A stretch of DNA of 15,442 bases. Origin: G020353115 sp964389685. Lineage in GTDB: Bacteria; Bacteroidota; Bacteroidia; Bacteroidales; VadinHA17. The stretch covers positions 1 to 15,442 of the forward strand of contig CAYMFM010000088.1 in the NCBI GenBank assembly GCA_964389685.1. Reading direction: 5' to 3'. Shown here in pieces: positions 15,397-15,442 of this stretch (positions are counted from its first letter, which is position 1; each line of letters opens with the position of its first letter). A program made the position numbers and the translations under genes. The notes beneath the pieces were generated by a model. The model saw only the letters and a program-made list of their open reading frames with translations. It had not been told where the DNA came from and ran no database searches.

Positions 15397-15442
15397 CTTT
15401 AGATTTACGTTTTAATGATTCTTAGTAGTTTTAAGAAAAAAG

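Larger units (their letters stand above)
15107..15442. other. Gene-free region with dispersed-repeat-like DNA
   Basis: No coding frame with a recognisable protein was found in these 336 bases after mnmD. The region contains a small hairpin (15261-15275), a large nested palindrome (15288-15351) and two half copies of a CCTGCCTGC core (15142-15155 and 15383-15396). The remaining sequence is AT-rich. Its make-up resembles the intergenic repeats scattered through many Bacteroidota genomes. The palindrome could also end transcription from the uxa-TRAP-mnmD operon. Confidence 0.6.

Overview
The window looks like part of a Bacteroidota chromosome, probably an anaerobic or marine member of the Bacteroidales/Marinilabiliales kind. 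The evidence is a TonB-dependent receptor with an N-terminal carboxypeptidase-regulatory-like domain, several short lipoprotein signal peptides ending in Cys, a stand-alone MnmD-type tRNA methyltransferase, mostly weak Shine-Dalgarno sequences and moderate GC. The species cannot be named from the sequence. There are no rRNA or tRNA genes, CRISPR arrays or transposase genes.

Left half, minus strand (read right to left from about 8.3 kb): a TonB-dependent outer-membrane receptor (5480-8299) is followed closely by an SGNH/GDSL-fold lipoprotein (3976-5466) whose catalytic blocks I and III look degenerate. After it come a stand-alone homocysteine S-methyltransferase domain protein (2974-3864), a glycoside hydrolase family 3 lipoprotein with an inserted PA14 domain (264-2882), and the 5' end of another lipoprotein, resembling the DUF6786 group, that runs off the left edge. 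This is a glycan- or nutrient-scavenging cell-envelope set. It has no SusD, so it is not a classical Sus-type utilisation locus.

Centre: a short divergent intergenic region (8300-8435), then a broken uroporphyrinogen-decarboxylase-family (URO-D/corrinoid methyltransferase-like) gene (8436-8856). A good ribosome site and a typical family N-terminus are joined out of frame to a typical C-terminal third, as if about 200 codons had been lost at a point where both sides read well through the same bases.

Right half, plus strand: a compact operon for hexuronate use. It encodes tagaturonate/fructuronate epimerase UxaE, glucuronate/galacturonate isomerase UxaC, and a complete tripartite TRAP transporter: DctP (here a lipoprotein), DctQ and DctM. 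UxaC turns glucuronate into fructuronate and galacturonate into tagaturonate. UxaE would merge the two at fructuronate, so galacturonate could be used without UxaB/UxaA. The later steps (UxuB, UxuA, KdgK, KDPG aldolase) are not in the window. The tRNA-modification gene mnmD follows DctM by 6 bases and is probably co-transcribed.

The last 336 bases have no gene but hold dispersed-repeat-like DNA: a small hairpin, a three-tier nested palindrome whose core is a CCTGCCTGC inverted repeat, and two half copies of the same core. Overall the window fits a plant- or algal-polysaccharide degrader: GH3 would release sugars from xylan- or pectin-type material, the envelope proteins would import them, and the TRAP/UxaE/UxaC operon would handle released uronic acids. 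The link between the two halves is inferred from proximity only.
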